In this document: one piece after another, positions 9,306 to 21,907 of the stretch | How positions within the stretch are numbered: the stretch's first letter is position 1 | How the letters are laid out: every line of letters starts with the position of its first letter | Assembly: GCF_027942865.1 (NCBI RefSeq) | Contig: NC_134528.1 | Location: 6,381,586-6,445,585 of the forward strand | DNA from: Odontesthes bonariensis | Lineage: Eukaryota; Chordata; Actinopteri; Atheriniformes; Atherinopsidae | Direction of reading: 5' to 3' | Length of the DNA: 64,000 bases | Translations under genes and position numbers: made by a program | The notes under the pieces: model-generated | What the model was told of the DNA's origin: nothing | The model's input: only the letters and a program-made list of their open reading frames with translations | Databases searched by the model: none

Positions 9306-12300
9306 TATAGAGTAATACAGAGTTGAGACACGCTTTGAAGTCGCCGCTAGGGCTGTCACGTGGTTCATGTGAGCCTCCGGAGTTCCAAACATCACAGCGC
9401 TCTCAGTCAGTTTGAACGGGTTTTAGTGGGACGGAGCACAAAAACGATAACTTTAACATTTACGACGCAATTTTCGGTAAATATTGACCCATAACGTGCA
9501 TTGATCACTACACCGACGATGTATTTTATCAACGTTTTTCTTTTTTGGAGCGGCAGAGACACATATCACCATTTTAAATCGTAGAGGGTACCCCTGCATG
9601 CTGGCAGGGGGCAGCTAACTTGTCCTCCTTTATACTGAATCATGCCAGAGGTCCAGCTTACCTTCAGGTCTACATCCTTCAACAGAGCCTGATGTTACTG
9701 TCTTTTCCCAGGATCTACTCCTGTTGTCCCAAACACTCCATCTGTAGAAGATGTCATTCAGTCTGTCTGTTCTCTCTGGTGTCAGATGGACAATGAGCCT
9801 CCCCCCCGCGACCTGATTGACGGATTCAGCGTGTATAATGGATGGATGGATTACAATATGAATTTAACTTTTTTTCTGGTTAAAAACATATTAATGACAA
9901 AACAAATGTGTCAGTTGTGGAAAAAAAATAAACAAAACAGATTTAAACCAAACATTTTATTATAAAATGTCATCATGGAAAATGTAAAACAAGCCTTAAT
10001 AAAGAAGTTATTTTACTGCTATTTATACTGTTGGGTAGATTAATCTGCAACAATGAACTGTATTTGATCAAATTCAAGGGTTTGGACATTGTAGAAAAGT
10101 GCTGAAGTCCTAATGAGGGTTGATCCATGACAGCAGCGAGCACCATCTGCTGACCTCTGTAGCAGTCACAGTGCCGTGTGGATTAAGAGTTTTTCAAACT
10201 TTGACAAAACCAACATTCCTGTGGGGGATGTTTACGTATGTGGATATAAACCAGATCTTCATTTTCTTTCCACAAAGGAAAAAGAGACAGAAACTGCCTA
10301 ATTTACGTTAACCTTCTACCCTTTTGAGAGTTTTTGGGGAGTCGAACTCGCAACAGACGCTCTCCATAAATTGCTGGGATAAACTCGAATGAACAAAGAA
10401 CCTTTCTGTTGGAAATGTCGGAGACCTCAATATCTTATCTTCACCATAAATCGCGGTTGGCATTTTAACGCCCTCTCCCACCAGAGAAAGAGACCAGATG
10501 GCTACCCACAAACTGAGAAGACTTCACTAAGACTCACTTTTAGTCGAATCTTAAAACTATATTAAATGTGTTTGATAACCGTACACAATTTCTTTCAGGT
10601 TTCCAGCTTGATCACAAGACGCATATAGAGACAACTTGTCCGATTCTGGCTTAAATATTGACAAAGAACTGATCTTGGTTGAAAATGCCCAACCTGCCTG
10701 ATGGAACCACATTGCCCCCTAGTGGTCTGCAGTGTTGATTAGTTGAACATTTAAATCCCAGAGGACTCAGTAAAATGGACAATATATGCAACTATTAACT
10801 TCTAACGATGTCCCTTCGGTATCTATTTGGTATTTGTTTGGTATCCCCATTGTTAACACAGAAAATTAACATTGTGTGGTTCACTATTCATATGTCACGA
10901 TTTCATAGATATTCATCTGAATTTTGAAAGTCATAATCATCAATTACGTTGTGTGTTATTTTGATGTCTTTATATTGCAAGTCTGTTATATCTTTAATCT
11001 GCATATCTTAACAAGATGTAGTGTTTTCAGAATCACTGAGACAAATGTTCTATGAGACAGAGTAATGGAGAAATAAGAGTTTCTTTGTCTCATCCAGAAA
11101 TCCCCATATAAAAACAGATCATCTTACACAGACACTCAGGCAGACATTCACACAGTTCAAGCATATCATTGGCTGAAAAAGTAGTGTAGCTTACGTCATG
11201 CCCCGCCTCCTAGAGTCAAAACCCGGAGCCCGCGAAAAACACAGCCTCTCGTTCTCTCGCTTCTGGCTTCTTGTCTTGTTTCTGGCTTCATGCCACTTGT
11301 TCCAGAAGAGTTTCAACCCAGAGTTTCAGAATCGAACAGAGAACAGTTGCTCAGAGAGTTTTGGAGATGGTTTGAGCAGAAGAGAAGAGCTCACCAGAGT
11401 TTGGGAGTTTTCCCATAATCTCAGGAGAGAGCGGAAGGACGTGAGGATGAGCGATGCAGAGGACGACCGGAGGAAGCCCTCCAGAACCCAGTGAGACCCC
11501 GGAGACGAGAAAGAAAGACCCGAACAAAGATAAGAACAGAATGAAGTTTTCCTACCCAGAAAGCCAACTCCAAGCAACCTTTTATTAATCTTCTGTGAAC
11601 TTAAGTTCACTTCAGCAGAGAAGCAACGGACCCACTGACACTCAGAAGATTCGATCATCTAACCACAGCCCTCGGCACCATCGTTCCCGTTTCCCAGTGA
11701 AAGAAGCAACTGAGAAGTCCGCTAAAGTCAGCCACCACAGCCAGGAAGGCCCAGAGAGCGGAAGAGAAATCCCCTCGGACCCCGCGTGGCCGCTGCCGTG
11801 TTCCGAGCTGACTAAGCAGAACTTCAGCACAGTAAGACCGACCCGTTTTCACCTTAAAGGGGGTTTGATGGATGTCTCGAGGCTTTCACAGAATGATACA
11901 TTAATCCGAAATGTCAGTATTTAGCTTCAAATAGTCAACCCAAACTATTTGAATAAATCCAGTATCTCCCCATTCCCCATATTTTATTTTCCATTCACTA
12001 AGTGTTTTATATAAACACCCATATTCAATGCATCTCCTGTTTGTTTTAAAGGTTCATGTTTTGGTCATATCATTTTAATAAATAGTTCATATATCTATAT
12101 ATATATGTTATAATCACAGATTGTGTCGTATGCTTTCTTTACGTAATGTCTGTCCAACCAAACGAGAACTTCACGAAAGTAGCGAGATATGAGACTGATT
12201 ATTAATTGATTATTAATTGATTATTAACTGATTATTAATTTAACATACCAGGATCGTAATATTTCAACAGTTTTCCTACCTGACTGTCACTTAAAGTAAA

Positions 12301-12816
12301 TTATAGGTAGGTGGTGCCCTTAATTCGAGGTTTAAGATAAATCCTTATATATAATTGCCCCATTACGCTACACCTCCCTGACAACAAGAGAAATTAATAA
12401 ATTCATTATCACAGCTGCAATGTCATGCTGAAAAAACTTACTTAATTAAAGACAAGTCAGCTAATGCCTCACTATGCCAAAAATGTTGTAATTTAATCAA
12501 TTTACCGGAGAAAATACGTCAGAAATACCAAAAATGAATTAAATATATAGTATTTTGGTAATGTTTTAAAACCTAACAATCAAAACAACTTTACACAATG
12601 TCACTTTAGTGAAATTATCACGTTAATTACCTCACGTTAGCCTCCGTTACCAAGCTTTAAGCTAGGTCCCTAAATCCATTCCATTTTTAACATCAACATC
12701 GACATTTCATGCTAACCAAATGTAAAAATAACGATGTCTAAGAGTATACTTCTGACAGATAATGCTTTAAAATGTAAAAAACGTTGAAAATGCTGTTATT
12801 TTATTAACTTACCAGT
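9306..12816. other. Sequence interrupting the Gypsy element
   Basis: About 3.5 kb of noncoding DNA separates the two halves of the Gypsy element, with some 50 codons of RNase H lost at the junction. I see no intact gene. An AGTAAT hexamer occurs at both junctions, but I see no matching terminal repeats. Within it, 11180-12372 looks like a separate dispersed repeat, with GTGTAGC-type ends and a tandem TGATTATTAAT stretch near 12200. The short open frame at 11198-11494 has no recognisable domain. Confidence 0.5.
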
Positions 12817-14022
12817 AATTGTTCTTTGAACTCGAAACCGACCACAAGCCGTTGTTGAGTCTGCTGGGAGGCAAAGCTTTGGATGATCTCCCACCCAGAA
12901 TCCAAAGATTTAGGAATGCGGCTTATGAGGTACGACTACGTAGTCAAGCACGTCCCCGGCAAAGGCCTATGGACAGCCGACACCCTATCTTGTGCTCCTC
13001 TGATTCTCCAGACAAACACACACAGAGACAAGCCTGCTAGAGGACACCAAAGGGCCAAAGACACAGTGTGGTGGCCAGGACACAGCAGCCAGCTGAACGA
13101 TGTGGTGCTGAAATGCAAACCCTGCATTCAAGAGAGACAGAACATCAAAGAGCCGCTGATGCCAACAGAGATGCCAGACAGGCCCTGGCAAACCTTAGGA
13201 GCTGATCTGTTCACACTGAGAGGCAAGACTTACCTGCTAGTCGTGGACTATTTCTCAAGGTATGTAGAAATTGCACTACTGTCACCCACAAAATCTACAG
13301 ATGTGGTGCTGCACCTGAAATTCATGTTCTCCCGCCATGGTATTTGTGATTTTTTTAAAAGTGACAATGGGCCCCAGTTCTCAGGTAGCTACTTCGAAGA
13401 GTTTGCAGCCAAGTATGGCTTTGTGCACATCACGAGCAGCCCCAAGTTTCCTCAGAGCAATGGGGAGGCCGAACGAGCTGTACAAACTGTGAAAAACCTG
13501 TTAACGAAAGCTTCAGACCCCTACCTCGCCTTACTGGCCTACAGAGCAACGCCCCTGCAGAACGGATATAGCCCAGCTGAGCTGTTGATGGGGCGCCGCC
13601 TCCGTACTACTGTCCCCACTCTTCCGACCCTGCTGAACCCTGCTTTGCCAGACTTCAACGTGGTGGAGGCCAAAGAAAAGGAGAAGAGGAGGAACGACGT
13701 CAGGCACAGAGCAAGGACCCTGCGCCCACTCTCACCTGGAGAGGATGTGTGGGTCACTGATGCTCGAGTCCAGGGAACAGTGATATCACAACACAACACT
13801 CCTCGCTCTTTCATTGTTCAGGGGCCCCAAGGCACTCTGAGGAGGAACCGGCATCACTTGGTGCCGTTGCAGACCGACAGTGGGGTGGTCGACGCGGAGC
13901 CACAGGTGGGAGAAAACCCACCTACTCCAAAGGCCCCACCACCGACATCACCTACCACAGAGACTGTGTGGACCAGGAGTGGGAGAGAGGTGAGACCGCC
14001 ACAGAGACTTGTAATTCTATGA
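12817..14022 (+). mobile_element. Gypsy retrotransposon, 3' part (RNase H end and integrase)
   Basis: It resumes in RNase H (FELETDHKPLLSLLG), shifts frame once at about 12905, passes VKHVPGKGLWTADTLS, and enters integrase. The zinc-binding region is damaged: about 100 residues are missing after residue 50 of the frame starting at 12883, leaving CKPCIQ but not the histidine pair. The D,D-35-E core is visible: D in GADLF, D in SDNGPQFSG and E in SNGEAERAV. The polyprotein ends at 14022 with the SGREVRPPQRL tail common in fish Gypsy elements. No clear LTR was found afterwards. Confidence 0.85.
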
Positions 14023-14229
14023 GGCACGTATTTGACACTTAAAAAAAAAAAAAAAAAGGAACAAAATATGATTGTGAAATATGATTGTGTAATTTATCTA
14101 CTTTAATGTACACTAGTATAAACCGGAGATTAAAAGTAAGTTTTGTTTAGAAAAAAAGAACAGTTTGAATTTAAGTAGTAAAGTGTTCGTGTGTGAATCA
14201 GGGACAGAACAGGTCTGCCAGCACAAGGG

Positions 14230-14520
14230 CAGAATAAACCCCTTAAGACCTGCTGAGACAAAGGCAGTCCACCCTTTGTCTCAAACAAATGGGATGAAAT
14301 TGATGTAACATTCAGCTTAGACTATTAAAAAAAAACAGTGAAATAAGTTATAAATAGTTTGAATTGCTTTATTCTCTCATTTGAAGCAAAATCATAAATA
14401 TTTTAAGTTTATTATTAGAGGGTATTGCCAAAAGTAGCTAATGTTAAATAAGATCATTTTCACTACCTTCATATTTCTGCCAGTCAGTTTATTAGCAGCA
14501 GGTAATTTGTGAGTGTTTGG
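14230..14520 (-). repeat. Dispersed repeat, copy 1 (inverted partner at 42540-42850)
   Basis: The block including TAGAGGGTATTGCCAAAAGT is found in reverse complement at 42540-42850. Both copies are AT-rich and noncoding. The family is not recognised; this one lies directly upstream of syt15. Confidence 0.7.
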
Positions 14521-14748
14521 AGAAATAAGTAACTATTATTTTTTTTCTTTTTTGCTCAGGTCCCCCTCTTAATCCAGTCCTCCAGATAACATGGTGAGAA
14601 CCAGCCAGCTGTGGTATTCTGTCGCTGTGCTCCGGAGTCACAAACAGAAGACTTCCAATGCTAAGTTGAAACTTCATCTATATACAGTCAGTCTGTTTGA
14701 GTCGAGAAGAAAGGTTACCAGGTCCTAGAGCTAAAAATTTACTCATCC

Positions 14749-17700
14749 ATGGCTGGTAAGCAGAAAAGCACGTTAAAGCTCTGCTTTAAGCTCTGCTTTA
14801 AGCTCTGCACAAATCCATTATTTTAGCTGATTGATTGTTCAGACCAGGTGCTACTGCTGGCTGTTGGGCTGTCTGTGGGGCTACTGTTGCTGTTGCTGTT
14901 GAGTCTGATGGTGTGCTGCTTGTGGAGGAAGAAAAATAGGCAGAGTCAGTACCAGGAACTGCTTTCCACAGTACCATCAGTACCAGTATGCCCTGCTCCG
15001 GTGATCCTGGTGTCTCAGGGTTCCTGGGCTACGTAAGTACCACCGTGAATGTTCAACTTAACATACACACAAGGATAACTTTTTCTTGAACCGTTAATCA
15101 GTATAGATTCTAAAAGAGTCTCATTTTATATGGACAACTATTGAATTTATTCAACTGGATTGCACAGTCCCCATCAGCTCACTTTTCTTAGATCCAATGT
15201 AAAAGTGTAGGTTGGTCATCAGCTGCCTGATGCATCTTTTGGGATTTGTGAAAGATGTGGTGTTTAGTTTAATGATACAGCAGAAGACTCATTTATGAAT
15301 ATTTGTCTGTGTGTGAAAAACCAGTGACATCCCTTTCACTTTGCCTCCTCGTTTTGTCACACAAAACAATGGAGAGCTGAAAAATGACGAGACGGAAGAT
15401 GAAGAAGAGAAAGAGGGGATGAAGACCAAGGCCTTGCATGACATTCTGGCTCATCGGGGGTCACTCTCAGTAAGAAGTAGGTCATTACTACTTTTTAATT
15501 TTTTTTACAGCGCCGTTATGGTTTCTTTCACTTTTCATTTCAAATGTGAAATCCAGACTTTTACAACACAAGTTCTAAAATGACGTGTTACAGGCGTATT
15601 TAGATGTTTCAGCATCTGCCAAAGTGACTTAAGTGTGAGAATTCACCTAAAAAGCCACTTTAGCCAGCTGGCTGACATTTCAGCTCTAAATAAAATCTAC
15701 AGCTGTTCAGTGTAAACAAGGTCCCCATTTTCATATAAACTATTTTATAATTTGGTATGGGTAAATCTGACTCCATTGACACTTTTTATAATTTATGATC
15801 CACAAATCCATGAATGTGGAGTCCAAGATTTTATAGAAACCATCTAAACTATATATAAGCCTGCAGAGGAATTCTTTGCTTTGCCATGATTTCTTGTCTT
15901 GGGGAAAGCAAAGTGGCAGTGGGTAAATGTGTCACTTCTTTTAAAAAAAAAACAACAACAGGGTAGCTTGAATATTCTGTTAGAAACAACTGTGTCTGCA
16001 GGCCTCTGTATAAAAGCAAATATCTGTCTTTCTTTCAATCTTTGAACATGAGTGTTAAAAATAGATTAAATTAAATTGCTATTCATAAAGTTGTTGAGAG
16101 ATTTCACTCTAGAGCAAAGTGGTGGTTGGGGGTAGACTAACTGATCTGCAAAATGCCCATCTATGTGCTACCCCTTTGAGCGTTGTTAATCTCTGGTCGA
16201 TGAACCATTTCTCAGGTTGGTACCCAGTGGGGTCGGTGCTGGCCGGCCTCTACTCGACAACTCCCCTGAATGAGGTGGTGGCCCCCCCGCCAGGCTTGGC
16301 CACGCGCCTCTGCTTCTCTGTGGAGTATCGACACAGCAGCGAACAGGTCGTGGTCTCCTTGCTCCGTCTTGGCAACCTCCCCCCTCATTTCCACGGCAAC
16401 GTAACGCTGGTGGAGCTACGGCTTCTCCCTGACGATCGGCGGCCCCGCCAGGCGAAGGCCCGGGGAACGGGGCCCGACCCAGAGTTCAACGACTGCTTTT
16501 TTTTCCAGGCAAGTTCATTTCATCTGCAGATTTTTACTACTTTCAATGTGACACCTGTTGTTGGAACTGCGTGTGTTGTGCTCCGCAGGTGTCAGGAGTG
16601 TGTGTGCCTCTGAGCACCCTGAGTGTGTGTGTGCTGAGTGTGGAGAAAGATGGCAAACGACATGCTGTAGGCAGGGTGCTGTTTCCCCTGGAAGGGGAGC
16701 TCGGTCATGCTGGCAGGGTGCTCTGGAGGGACCTGGAGCCTGAGGAGGATACGCAGGTGACACCAACACATTCACACCACTTTGTGCAGATGAGGTGGTC
16801 TCAAAAGCTCACAGTGATTCTGCTGTCTGATCTGTCAGTGTTCAGAGCTGGGGGACATGCAGATATCTCTCAGCTACAGTTCATCTCTGCAGCGCCTCTC
16901 AGTGGTGGTTTTGCAAGCTCGAGGCCTTCAGCTGCTCACAGACGCAGGTATGAGCAGTTTCAGGTGCCAGCTTGTGGATCAAACTGTACACCGGTTAGCT
17001 GTGAAGTAAGGATTAGAAATGAGTAGCAAAGCTGACAAAAACCAAATTTCAGTGTGGTTATACAGCATCCTCCTGTGCCTCCTAGGTGTGTGTGTCCAGG
17101 TGAGCTTACGGATACACACTCAGGTGGCGAAGATGAAGCGCACCTGTGTGGTGAGGGGTGAAAAGGAACCCCTCTTCAACTACAGGATGACTTTTAAACT
17201 GCGACCGCAGCACTTGGACGAGGCCTGTCTGAGGTTTGAGCTGCAGCAGCCGAACGACAGCCGTTCAGGTAACCAACCTGTCAGTAGATTTAAGGCCGGC
17301 GCACACCTTTACGATTCGTGTACGATTTTGTCGGCCCGATGACTTCGCATGGGAATCGTAAAGGTGTGCGGTAGCAGCCAACAGACGATTTTGTTGTTCA
17401 TCGGATCAAATCAAACATCTTTGATATTTCCGTACGGATTTTCCTTGTGCCGAATACAATCGTATGTGTGTGCGGTCTTTGTTCCGATGTCATCGCGCAG
17501 GATTATTTAAACAGCCAATGGGAATAGCGCACTTAGTCACGTTGGCCGACTACGACACAAACATGGCTGCCTCCAGTTTGAAAGTCACGTGATTTGTGGC
17601 TTCCTATTTCGGTCATGTGATAACATTCGGTCAAAAAACTCGTAGGTTCGCAAGTGTGTGCGGTGTACGTGCGAGCGTGTCAAATACAGTCCGAATTGTT

Positions 17701-18132
17701 ATGCCGATCACCCGACAAACGATCCAACGATGACATCGTAAAGGTGTGCGCCGGCCTTTAGGATGATGTCACTCAAGATTTCCCCACAAATGATATAAAA
17801 AACATTTGAGTGATAGTTTATTGTTCATTACTGATTCAGTTTGTTTTTGTAATTATTTTCATAGATTCTTTTGAGTTTTTTATCACAAATAACAGCAATA
17901 CTTGACATTTTTAAGCTTATTAGTCACTTTTGCCAGAACTTTAATAGATATTTGCCAACCTAACATTGGTTCTCTATTCATTGTACTCCCAGAACCTCCG
18001 GCCTTGCTCGGAGTGCTGGTGTTGGGTCCCTTCATGTACGCCAGGGGTCATCAGCTGCAGCACTGGATGGACATGGTCAACACGGCAGAAAAGCCGGTCA
18101 AACTGTGGCATGGACTTGGCCGAGCCACTTAA
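14749..18132 (+). CDS. syt15: Synaptotagmin-15
   Basis: Membrane-anchored tandem-C2 protein of the synaptotagmin family; SYT15 is thought to be a calcium-independent vesicle-traffic protein. Exons: 14749-14755, 14843-15032, 15325-15476, 16216-16508, 16589-16756, 16839-16947, 17086-17268 and 17993-18132, joining to 413 residues (human SYT15 is about 420). The tiny first exon codes MA and reads into DQVLLLAVGL, a membrane segment at residues 4-26 followed by a CCLWRKK stop-transfer patch. The C2A and C2B regions are recognised by LLPDDRR, GRVLFPL, VLWRDLE and VLGPFMYARG, and the C-terminus WHGLGRAT. The usual C2 loop aspartates are missing, consistent with no calcium binding. Intron 4 has a GC donor (CAG/GCAAGT). 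The exon 3 donor (GTAGGT at 15477) was chosen because it alone keeps the frame. Confidence 0.9.
17293..17757. mobile_element. MITE in syt15 intron 7
   Basis: Inverted ends AGGCCGGCGCACACC are flanked by TTA on both sides, a 3 bp duplication typical of Harbinger elements. The 465 bp interior is noncoding with several internal copies of the CGTAAAGGTGTGCG motif. Confidence 0.8.
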
Positions 18133-18866
18133 AAACAGAGTCAGACCCACAGGATGTACACGAACACAAGTCTGAAATGAAGATACCAGATATTTCTATC
18201 ATTTGCAAATGTTAAAAATGGTTTATTTCAGTACATCCAAACCCAATGACTACACATCACTGACTCAGGTTCAGTGCTTACATGCACCACCTGCAGCTTT
18301 ACGGTTCTGGTTCATTTCATGTTGTTTTCTGCAACAAACACTTAATGGAGCATTCTGAAGCTCAAGAGCGAGGCATTTCCCTCGCAAGCAAAAGAAAAGA
18401 GTGAATATTGATTCTTAAATCCATCAAGTGAACACGGTGATGCTCAATTATTGCAGCATGTGAAAATAAATCACTTTACTTACAAAGTTACTACAATAAC
18501 ATGAAAGATGATGATGACCAAAAAAAAATGTATATCATTTGCATCACGTCCTGAAAGATTTCAGATGGTAACAAAGAAAATGAAAAACTTGAGAACCCTT
18601 TGGGAGACAGAGACACAGCTGAGTGAATGTATGAAGTACTAAATGGGTTCACTTGTCAGAAAGAAAATTCATATTTCAAAGTTGATAATTGGTCAAAATG
18701 TAGTAATGAGACACAAGATGATTCTGAATCGGCAACTGTAAGCAACCTTTTGGCTTTTCACCTTTTAACATAAAACTGTGTTTGACATATTTCAGGCACT
18801 TATAAATTTTTGTAGATCAGAAATGTCTCCTCTGAACTTTTCACTGTATCAAGGTTGATCTTCGAT

Positions 18867-18872
18867 AATAAA
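18867..18872 (+). terminator. Probable syt15 polyadenylation signal
   Basis: AATAAA about 735 bp after the stop codon, in a gene-free 3' stretch. Confidence 0.5.
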
Positions 18873-19261
18873 GTTTCAGGTTTATGTCAACTTCTGTGTT
18901 ATTCTCCAGCCTTCTGCAGCGTCCCACTGTCTATGTTGGGAAGTGTCACTGTACAGGATTAAAGTTGTTATATTTTCCCAATACTTCTTTTTTTTTTAAA
19001 CTGTCTTTTATATATAAATAATACATCAATTTGATGTGAAAAATTAATTCCTCAAACTAACAGATTCTGTTTCATTCATATTGATAAAAGATTGCTAATT
19101 ACTTTCCTCAAGATTAGAATAACTTCTATTTTAAACTGTCTCCTGTTTGCATTTTAACTCAACAAGTCTTGTACTTTATGCCTAAATTTTAGAAGGATCC
19201 TCAGCTTGTTAGACGCATTAAAGTTTTAATCCAAGTGATATTTTGTCTCTCATCTTGACCT

Positions 19262-20003
19262 TTAAAGGGGAACTCCGGTATATTTGAAGTGCAATCCCAT
19301 TGCTAGAGGTTGTCAAATACTGACAGTAGGACACAGACTGGTGCAAATCGGCGCTCCCTGTGCGGCGATTGCGCTGTTTGCGCAGCCTGTCATGCTAGCC
19401 AAATACGTGGTGGCCAAGGGGCAAATAATAAACCTTCCACGTAAAACAACAACTTGCACACTGCAGAAACGTCACACCACTTTATAAACCATCCGACAAT
19501 AAAGTCAAAAGCCTTACCATCAAAACCAAATGCATGGTGCTCACATTACTGGCATGGGGACATTACAAAACAACTTTATATGTCACTTACCGGTTGTTGG
19601 TAAGAAAGGACAGAGCGGACTGTACTTCTTGAGGAAGCTAAGGTCCTTCAAGGTTTGCAACAAGATGTTGCAGATCTTCTACAAGTCTGTTGTTGAGAGC
19701 GTCATTTCCTCTGGCGTCATCTGTTGGGGCAGCAGCATCAGAACCAGGGACCTAAAAAGACTCAACAACCTGATAAAGAAGGCTGGTTCTGTTCTGGGGA
19801 CGACTGTGGAACCTCTGGAGACAATAATGCAAAGAAGGATTTTGCATAAAATCAAGAGAATTATGGACAACCCTGAACATCCTCTCCATGAGACTGTTAT
19901 CGGAAAACAGAGTCTCTTCAGTCAAAGGCTTCTTCAGTTTGGATGCAAAACGGACCGCTACAGGAAATCTTTCCTGCCCACAGCCATCAGCATCTATAAC
20001 TAG
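19262..20003 (+). mobile_element. LINE 3' fragment with C-terminal RT region
   Basis: From about 19580 a peptide with GLYFLRKLRSFKVCNKM, IFYKSVVESVI and HRKSFLP-like (YRKSFLPTAI) motifs matches the C-terminal end common in fish LINEs. The matching 3' tail, TTTCCCTCTGGGATAAATCA followed by GAATTTGAATT repeats, lies at about 21755-21810, after an inserted block. Upstream, 19262-19500 is noncoding repeat. The element is 5' truncated and dead. Confidence 0.65.
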
Positions 20004-20085
20004 AAATGCACTCAGAGAGTGCAGACCTCCGCCAACCGCCAACCTACCTGTGGGTAGCGAGCCATGTATGGACATACGTTCCTGA
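20004..20085. repeat. Left half of an interrupted inverted-end repeat
   Basis: It begins near the GACCTCCGCCAA motif at about 20024, whose inverted partner CTTGGCGGAGGT ends at about 21719. An L2 LINE separates the halves. It sits inside the LINE whose body ends at 20003. Confidence 0.5.
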
Positions 20086-21262
20086 TCAAAATCAAATCAA
20101 ATCAAATTTATTTGTATAGCACATTTCATGTACAAACAGTTCAAAGTGCTTTACATAAAATAAAAGCATTGCAGCAGGGAGTGCAAGAAGCATTAAAAAT
20201 ACATAAAATAATATAAAGAGAAACAAATAAAATCATTTAAATTAATTTAAAATCAGGCAACAGTCTAGATAAGTTAAAAGATATTTCATGCATAGACACA
20301 TGAGAAAAGAAATGTTTTTAACCTGGATTTAAAAATGTCTACATTTGGTGAAAGTTTAATCTCCACTGGCAGTTTGTTCCACTTGTTTGCAGCATAACAG
20401 CTAAATGCTGCTTCTCCATGTTTAGTCTGGACTCTGGACTGGACCAGCTGACCTGAGTCCTTGGATCTAAGAGCTCTGCTGGGTTTATATTCTCTGAACA
20501 TATCACAGATGTATTTTGGGCCTAAACCATTCTGGGATTTGTAAACCATCAGCAGGCTTTTAAAATCTATTCTGTGACTGACTGGAAGCCAGTGTAAAGA
20601 TTTTAAAACTGGTGTGATGTGTTCAGATCTCTTAGTCCGGGTTAAAACTCTAGCAGCAGCGTTCTGGATGAGCTGCAGATGTTTAATGCTCTTTGTGGGA
20701 AGTCCAGTTAAAAGAGCATTACAGTAATCGAGTCTACTGGAGATGAATGCATGGATGAGTTTCTCCTGGTCTTTTTGGGAGAGGAAACCTTTAATTCTGT
20801 TGATATTTCTGAGGTGGTAAAAAGCTGCCTTGGTGACAGCTTTGATGTGGCTGCTGAAAGTCAGATCTGAGTCTATCAACACTCCGAGGATACGAACTTG
20901 GTCAGTGATTATAAGGTCCCGAGTCTCAAGATATTTACCAACGCTGACCCTCTTCTCTTTGCTACCAAACAGAATGATCTCAGTTTTGTCTTCATTTAAT
21001 TGTAGAAAATTCTCTCTCATCCAGGTGTTTACTTCCTCCAGACACTGACACAGTACGTCTGCTGGGCTGCAGTCGTCCGGTGACAGAGACACATAAAGTT
21101 GTGTATCGTCGGCACAACTGTGATAATTGATGTTAAAATTCTGCAATATCTGACCCAAAGGGAGCATATACAAGTTAAACAGAAGAGGTCCAAGAATTGA
21201 CCCCTGGGGGACTCCACAAGTCATGGCCACTCGCTCAGATTCATAGCTGCCAATAGTAACAA
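20086..21262 (-). mobile_element. L2-type LINE, 5' truncated, reverse transcriptase
   Basis: On the minus strand the frame from 21230 to 20286 encodes 314 residues of reverse transcriptase and C-terminal region. It has CGVPQGSILGPLLF, the catalytic CADDTQLYV (the usual tyrosine before ADD is cysteine here), GVLIDSDLTF and a KWNKLP-type end. The 3' end is the L2 hallmark: a stem region followed by repeats of TTTGATTTGAT (seen inverted at 20085-20110). There is no internal stop in this part, so it is fairly young. The 5' end is lost near 21262-21290. A second copy is at 55412-55980. Confidence 0.85.
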
Positions 21263-21815
21263 TGTGGGCTACTTGTTCTTTGGCGCTGTCAGCAGAAGAG
21301 GCATTCCCTTCTCCCTATTCATTATTGAACAGCAGTGTTCGCCGTTATTAATTATTATTAATATTATTATTATAATTACAATGTTTTGTCGGGAAGCAGT
21401 GTTCTGTCGGGAAGCAGTGTTCGCCGTTATTATTACGCTATATGCAGTTGTGCACACTGGCTTGCCGTTGCAATCTTTTGTTGTGCTAATTACAGCAAAT
21501 CCGCGCAATATGCATTCAATCCGCGCACTATGCATTCTGTCTGGCTTTGGCTCTGTTTGGCTTTGGCACCTTGAGGTCGCGCCACCTTGTGGAGGTCGCG
21601 CCACCTTGTGGCAGGTCGCGCCACCTTGTGGCAGGTCGCAAGATTGCAGCACGAACAGACGAACGAACATCCAGACAAACAGACAAACTCGGGTGATCAC
21701 ATAACCTCCTTGGCGGAGGTAATAACTCCTTGATTTAATTGAGTTATATCAACATTTAATTTCCCTCTGGGATAAATCAAGTATTTTTGAATTTGAATTG
21801 AATTTGAATGCGTGT
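21263..21815. repeat. Right half of the inverted-end repeat, then LINE tail
   Basis: It contains three tandem copies of a 20 bp unit with GTCGCGCCACCTTGTGG (about 21576-21640), then TTGGCGGAGGTAAT at 21710-21723. From 21725 the sequence is the 3' tail of the LINE that begins at 19262. The interruption is thus two layers deep. Confidence 0.55.
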
Positions 21816-21907
21816 GCATGTGAAAGCCCAAAAGAGTCAATGGACGATACTCCCATATACGAAACAATTATCTTCTCTAGAAAAACTGCATTCAAGTATT
21901 TAAAACA

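Noticed and set aside
11198-11494. 98-codon frame with a hydrophobic stretch resembling a signal peptide
   Set aside because: No domain, no splice partners, and it lies in a probable dispersed repeat within the Gypsy interruption.
9306-12822. AGTAAT at both junctions as a target duplication of one 3.5 kb element
   Set aside because: Only six common AT-rich bases match and the supposed element ends share no terminal repeat; RNase H codons are also missing.
15470-15476. GTAAGA at 15470 as the syt15 exon 3 donor
   Set aside because: It gives a phase that cannot join exon 4 in frame; the GTAGGT seven bases later does.
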